64,000 bases of DNA from assembly GCA_002706405.1 (NCBI GenBank), contig PALN01000072.1, forward strand, positions 1 through 64,000, given 5' to 3'. This document shows, piece after piece, positions 61,831 to 64,000 of the stretch (position 1 is the first letter of the stretch; each line of letters begins with the position of its first letter). The notes under the pieces are model-generated. The model searched no databases. It was not told the origin of the DNA and saw only the letters and a program-made list of their open reading frames with translations. Origin of the DNA: Rhodospirillaceae bacterium. Lineage in GTDB: Bacteria > Pseudomonadota > Alphaproteobacteria > Rhodospirillales > Casp-alpha2. A program made the translations under genes and the position numbers.

Positions 61831-62711
61831 CGGGGTTTCGCCATCACCAGGGTCCGCCAGCCGTTGATGGTCATATGGCGGACGAGGCGCAGGCCCTGGC
61901 GGCGATGGGCGGTGATGACCAGTTGCGCGTCGCGCACCACCAGGCCCGACAGCACGCAGACCCCGCCGGGCGCCAGATGCTGTGCCAGATCGCAGGACAG
62001 CCGGCGGATTGGTCGGGCCAGGATATTTTCCACGATCAGGTCATAGGGGGCCGCCTGGCGCACGATGGGCGCGCTGTAGCCGGCACCGGCGACGGCGGTG
62101 ACCAGATGACCGACGTCGTTCTGCGCCGCGTTCAGGGCGGTGACCCGCGCGGCTTCGGCATCGATGTCCGTGGCGACCACGGGCACGTTCCACAGCTTGG
62201 CCGCGGCGATGCCGAGGATGCCGGACCCGCAGCCCATGTCGAGGACCCGCGCCGGACGCAGTTTCCTCGCCAGGTCGCCGATGCAGGTGAGGCAGCCGGC
62301 GGTCGAACCGTGTTCGCCCGAGCCGAAGGCCGTGCCGGCATCCAGATACAGGGGGATCTGTCCGCCCGGCGTCGGGCCGTCGAAGTGGGAGCCGCGGATG
62401 AAGAAGCGGCCGACGGTCAGCGGCGGGAATTCGAAGATGTTTTCCTTCACCCAATCGCGGGGCGGGATCAGGTCGATGACCGGCGCCGGCGCATCGCCGT
62501 CCGGGAAGGCGGCGTTGAGGGCGGCCTGCAGGCGGGCCCGGTCGGGCTCGTCCACGGCAATGCCTTCGACCCGCCAGGGGCCGCCGTCCTCGTCTCCGAA
62601 CGAGGAGACGCTTTCGCACATCGGGTCCAGACAGGCCTCGAGGAACGGAACCTCGGCGGCCGTCGTGCGGAAGGAAATGGACCACAGGAATCGTTGGGAT
62701 GAAGGGCTCAT
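61827..62711 (-). CDS. prmA: Ribosomal protein L11 methyltransferase
   Basis: A 294-residue protein. SAM motif LDMGCGSGILGIAAAKLW near 160, the preceding TAFGSGEHGSTAGCL loop, and VENILARPI near 225 are PrmA marks. It trimethylates L11. Start at 62711 overlaps the helicase stop (ATGA), so the two are coupled. Confidence 0.92.
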   Translation of the reverse strand: MSPSSQRFLWSISFRTTAAEVPFLEACLDPMCESVSSFGDEDGGPWRVEGIAVDEPDRARLQAALNAAFPDGDAPAPVIDLIPPRDWVKENIFEFPPLTVGRFFIRGSHFDGPTPGGQIPLYLDAGTAFGSGEHGSTAGCLTCIGDLARKLRPARVLDMGCGSGILGIAAAKLWNVPVVATDIDAEAARVTALNAAQNDVGHLVTAVAGAGYSAPIVRQAAPYDLIVENILARPIRRLSCDLAQHLAPGGVCVLSGLVVRDAQLVITAHRRQGLRLVRHMTINGWRTLVMAKPR

Positions 62712-64000
62712 GACACGCTTTCGACGAAACTGCCCATGACCTTCTTGGTCCCGGCCTTTTCGAAATCGATCTCCAGTTTGTCGCCGTCCTTGGCCTTGAT
62801 GCGGCCGTAGCCGAATTTCTGATGGAACACGCGGGTGCCCACGGTCAGGCCGTCGCCGGTGCTGTCGCGCGCCGCCGCGCGCCAATCCCCGCCGCCCGCG
62901 TTGCCGCCGCCGGCGAAGCGCGACGCCCGCGGGCCGCCGCGGCGCAGCGCACCCGGAAAGGCCGTGCCCCCGTCATAGCCGCCATTGCCCAGGCCGCCGT
63001 AACCGGACCCGGCATATAGGCCCTGTTCCTGCTGGCGGCTGATGTTGTCGCCCGGCAATTCTTCGACGAAGCGCGACGGCAACGCCGTCTGCCACTGGCC
63101 GTAGACCCGGCGGTTGGCGGCAAACGATATGGCGGCGCGTTTGCGTGCCCGCGTCAGCCCGACATAGGCCAGCCGGCGTTCTTCCTCCAGCGCCGCCAGG
63201 CCGCCTTCGTCCAGGGCGCGCTGATGGGGAAACAGGCCTTCCTCCCAGCCGGGCAGGAACACGGTCTCGAACTCCAACCCCTTGGCGCCGTGCAGGGTCA
63301 TCAGCGAGACCTTGTCGTCGGTCGCGTTTTCCTCGTTCTCCATGACCAGGCTGACGTGCTCCAGGAAGCCGGCCAGATTGTCGAAATCCTCCAGCGCCAC
63401 GACCATTTCCTTGAGGTTCTCCAGCCGTCCCTGGGCTTCCGGCGCTTTCGATTCCCGCCACATGTCCGTGTAGCCGCTTTCGTCCAGCACCGTTTTGACC
63501 ACGTCGATATGGTCGGTCACGGAAACCAATCCCCGCCAGCGGTCGAAATCACCGATCAGCTGGGTCAGCGTCTGGCGGGCTTTGGGTTTCAGTTCGTCCG
63601 TGCCGCAAATCTCCCGCGCCGCCGCGACCAGGGGCAGGCCGCGGGCGCGGGCGTGCAGGTGCACCGCCTGCATGGTGGCGTCGCCCAGGCCGCGCTTGGG
63701 CAGGTTGACGATGCGCTCGAACGCAAGGTCATCGGCGGGCTGCGCGATCACCCGCAGATAGGCGATGGCGTCGCGGATTTCCTGACGCTCGTAGAACCGT
63801 TGGCCGCCGACCACGCGGTAGGGCACGCCGAGGGTGATCAGGCGTTCTTCGAATTCGCGGGTCTGGAAGCCGGCGCGCACCAGCACGGCGATTTCGTTCA
63901 GCTTGTGGCCGCCGCGGTGCAGGCTTTCGATCTCGTCGCCGATCACCCGGGCTTCCTCGTCGCCGTCCCACACGCCGCGCACGACGACCGGGTCGCCGTC
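62708..64000 (-). CDS. UvrD/PcrA-type DNA helicase, C-terminal part
   Basis: The frame runs off the right edge of the window, so the N-terminal ATP-binding half is missing. Visible motifs: FQTREFEERLITLGVPYRVVGG, MTLHGAKGLEFETVFLPGWEEGLFPHQRA (motif V), and EEERRLAYVGLTRARKR (motif VI). After a Gly-rich linker, a Tudor-like domain (VGTRVFHQKFGYGRIKAKDGDKLEIDF) near the end contacts RNA polymerase in family members. It unwinds DNA in repair. Coupled to prmA. Confidence 0.93.
   Translation of the reverse strand, partial: DGDPVVVRGVWDGDEEARVIGDEIESLHRGGHKLNEIAVLVRAGFQTREFEERLITLGVPYRVVGGQRFYERQEIRDAIAYLRVIAQPADDLAFERIVNLPKRGLGDATMQAVHLHARARGLPLVAAAREICGTDELKPKARQTLTQLIGDFDRWRGLVSVTDHIDVVKTVLDESGYTDMWRESKAPEAQGRLENLKEMVVALEDFDNLAGFLEHVSLVMENEENATDDKVSLMTLHGAKGLEFETVFLPGWEEGLFPHQRALDEGGLAALEEERRLAYVGLTRARKRAAISFAANRRVYGQWQTALPSRFVEELPGDNISRQQEQGLYAGSGYGGLGNGGYDGGTAFPGALRRGGPRASRFAGGGNAGGGDWRAAARDSTGDGLTVGTRVFHQKFGYGRIKAKDGDKLEIDFEKAGTKKVMGSFVESVS

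Overview
The window comes from a GC-rich Gram-negative chromosome. It is most likely an alphaproteobacterium of the Rhodospirillales type. The pointers are a PAS_5-family protein, a D-amino-acid dehydrogenase, an alphaproteobacterial-type porin, an FNR/FixK-like box and the overall codon use. This placement is inferred from gene content; no rRNA is present to confirm it.

Layout. 1-16 kb holds housekeeping and metabolic genes: a VTT-domain membrane protein with a MerA-like flavoprotein, an orphan histidine kinase, a Tam-like methyltransferase, a lipoprotein gamma-glutamyltransferase, panB-panC, a PAS_5 protein, an EF-hand/M23 peptidase, dadA, an MFS exporter with two tandem lactonase-like metallo-beta-lactamase proteins, a small acidic protein behind an FNR-like box, a xanthine phosphoribosyltransferase, and a coiled-coil lipoprotein. 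A tRNA-Arg(ACG) follows at 16.2 kb. 16.3-24.2 kb holds a 2OG-Fe(II) oxygenase and a loose cell-surface set: flippase-like protein, methyltransferase, FemAB-like protein, polysaccharide deacetylase, FAD monooxygenase and an ArnT-like glycosyltransferase. 24.2-36 kb holds an MFS protein, a CoA-transferase, glutathione reductase, a major porin, glmS-glmU, gph and a TPR/2OG oxygenase.

A 16.8-kb genomic island (about 36,057-52,903) is inserted in the 3' half of tRNA-Val(CAC). It is bounded by 47-bp attachment repeats that start in the anticodon loop, and it carries its own tyrosine integrase. It encodes an excisionase-like HTH protein, a primase-polymerase/ATPase replication protein, an Mrr-like endonuclease, a complete type I restriction-modification operon (hsdR-hsdM-hsdS), and a Septu-like ATPase plus HNH nuclease pair directly behind hsdS. 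A small membrane protein, two XRE regulators (one membrane-anchored) and an LRAT-fold protein follow. It is mainly an anti-phage defence island. A GC-rich block of about 600 bp (39.13-39.72 kb), rich in inverted repeats, has no convincing gene.

Beyond the right attachment site, 53.0-54.6 kb is another lower-GC stretch. It has a hairpin-rich leader, a peptidoglycan-binding-repeat protein with a Cys-containing tail, and a small overlapping partner gene. The chromosome then resumes with an emrA-marR / emrB efflux locus around a perfect MarR-type operator, a DsrE-like secreted protein, an aldehyde dehydrogenase, a photolyase, prmA and the 3' part of a uvrD/pcrA helicase.

The best candidates for an undescribed system are the six-gene mrr-hsdRMS-ATPase-HNH cassette as one unit, the divergent LRAT / membrane-anchored XRE pair around a 16-bp palindrome, and the structured GC-rich block.
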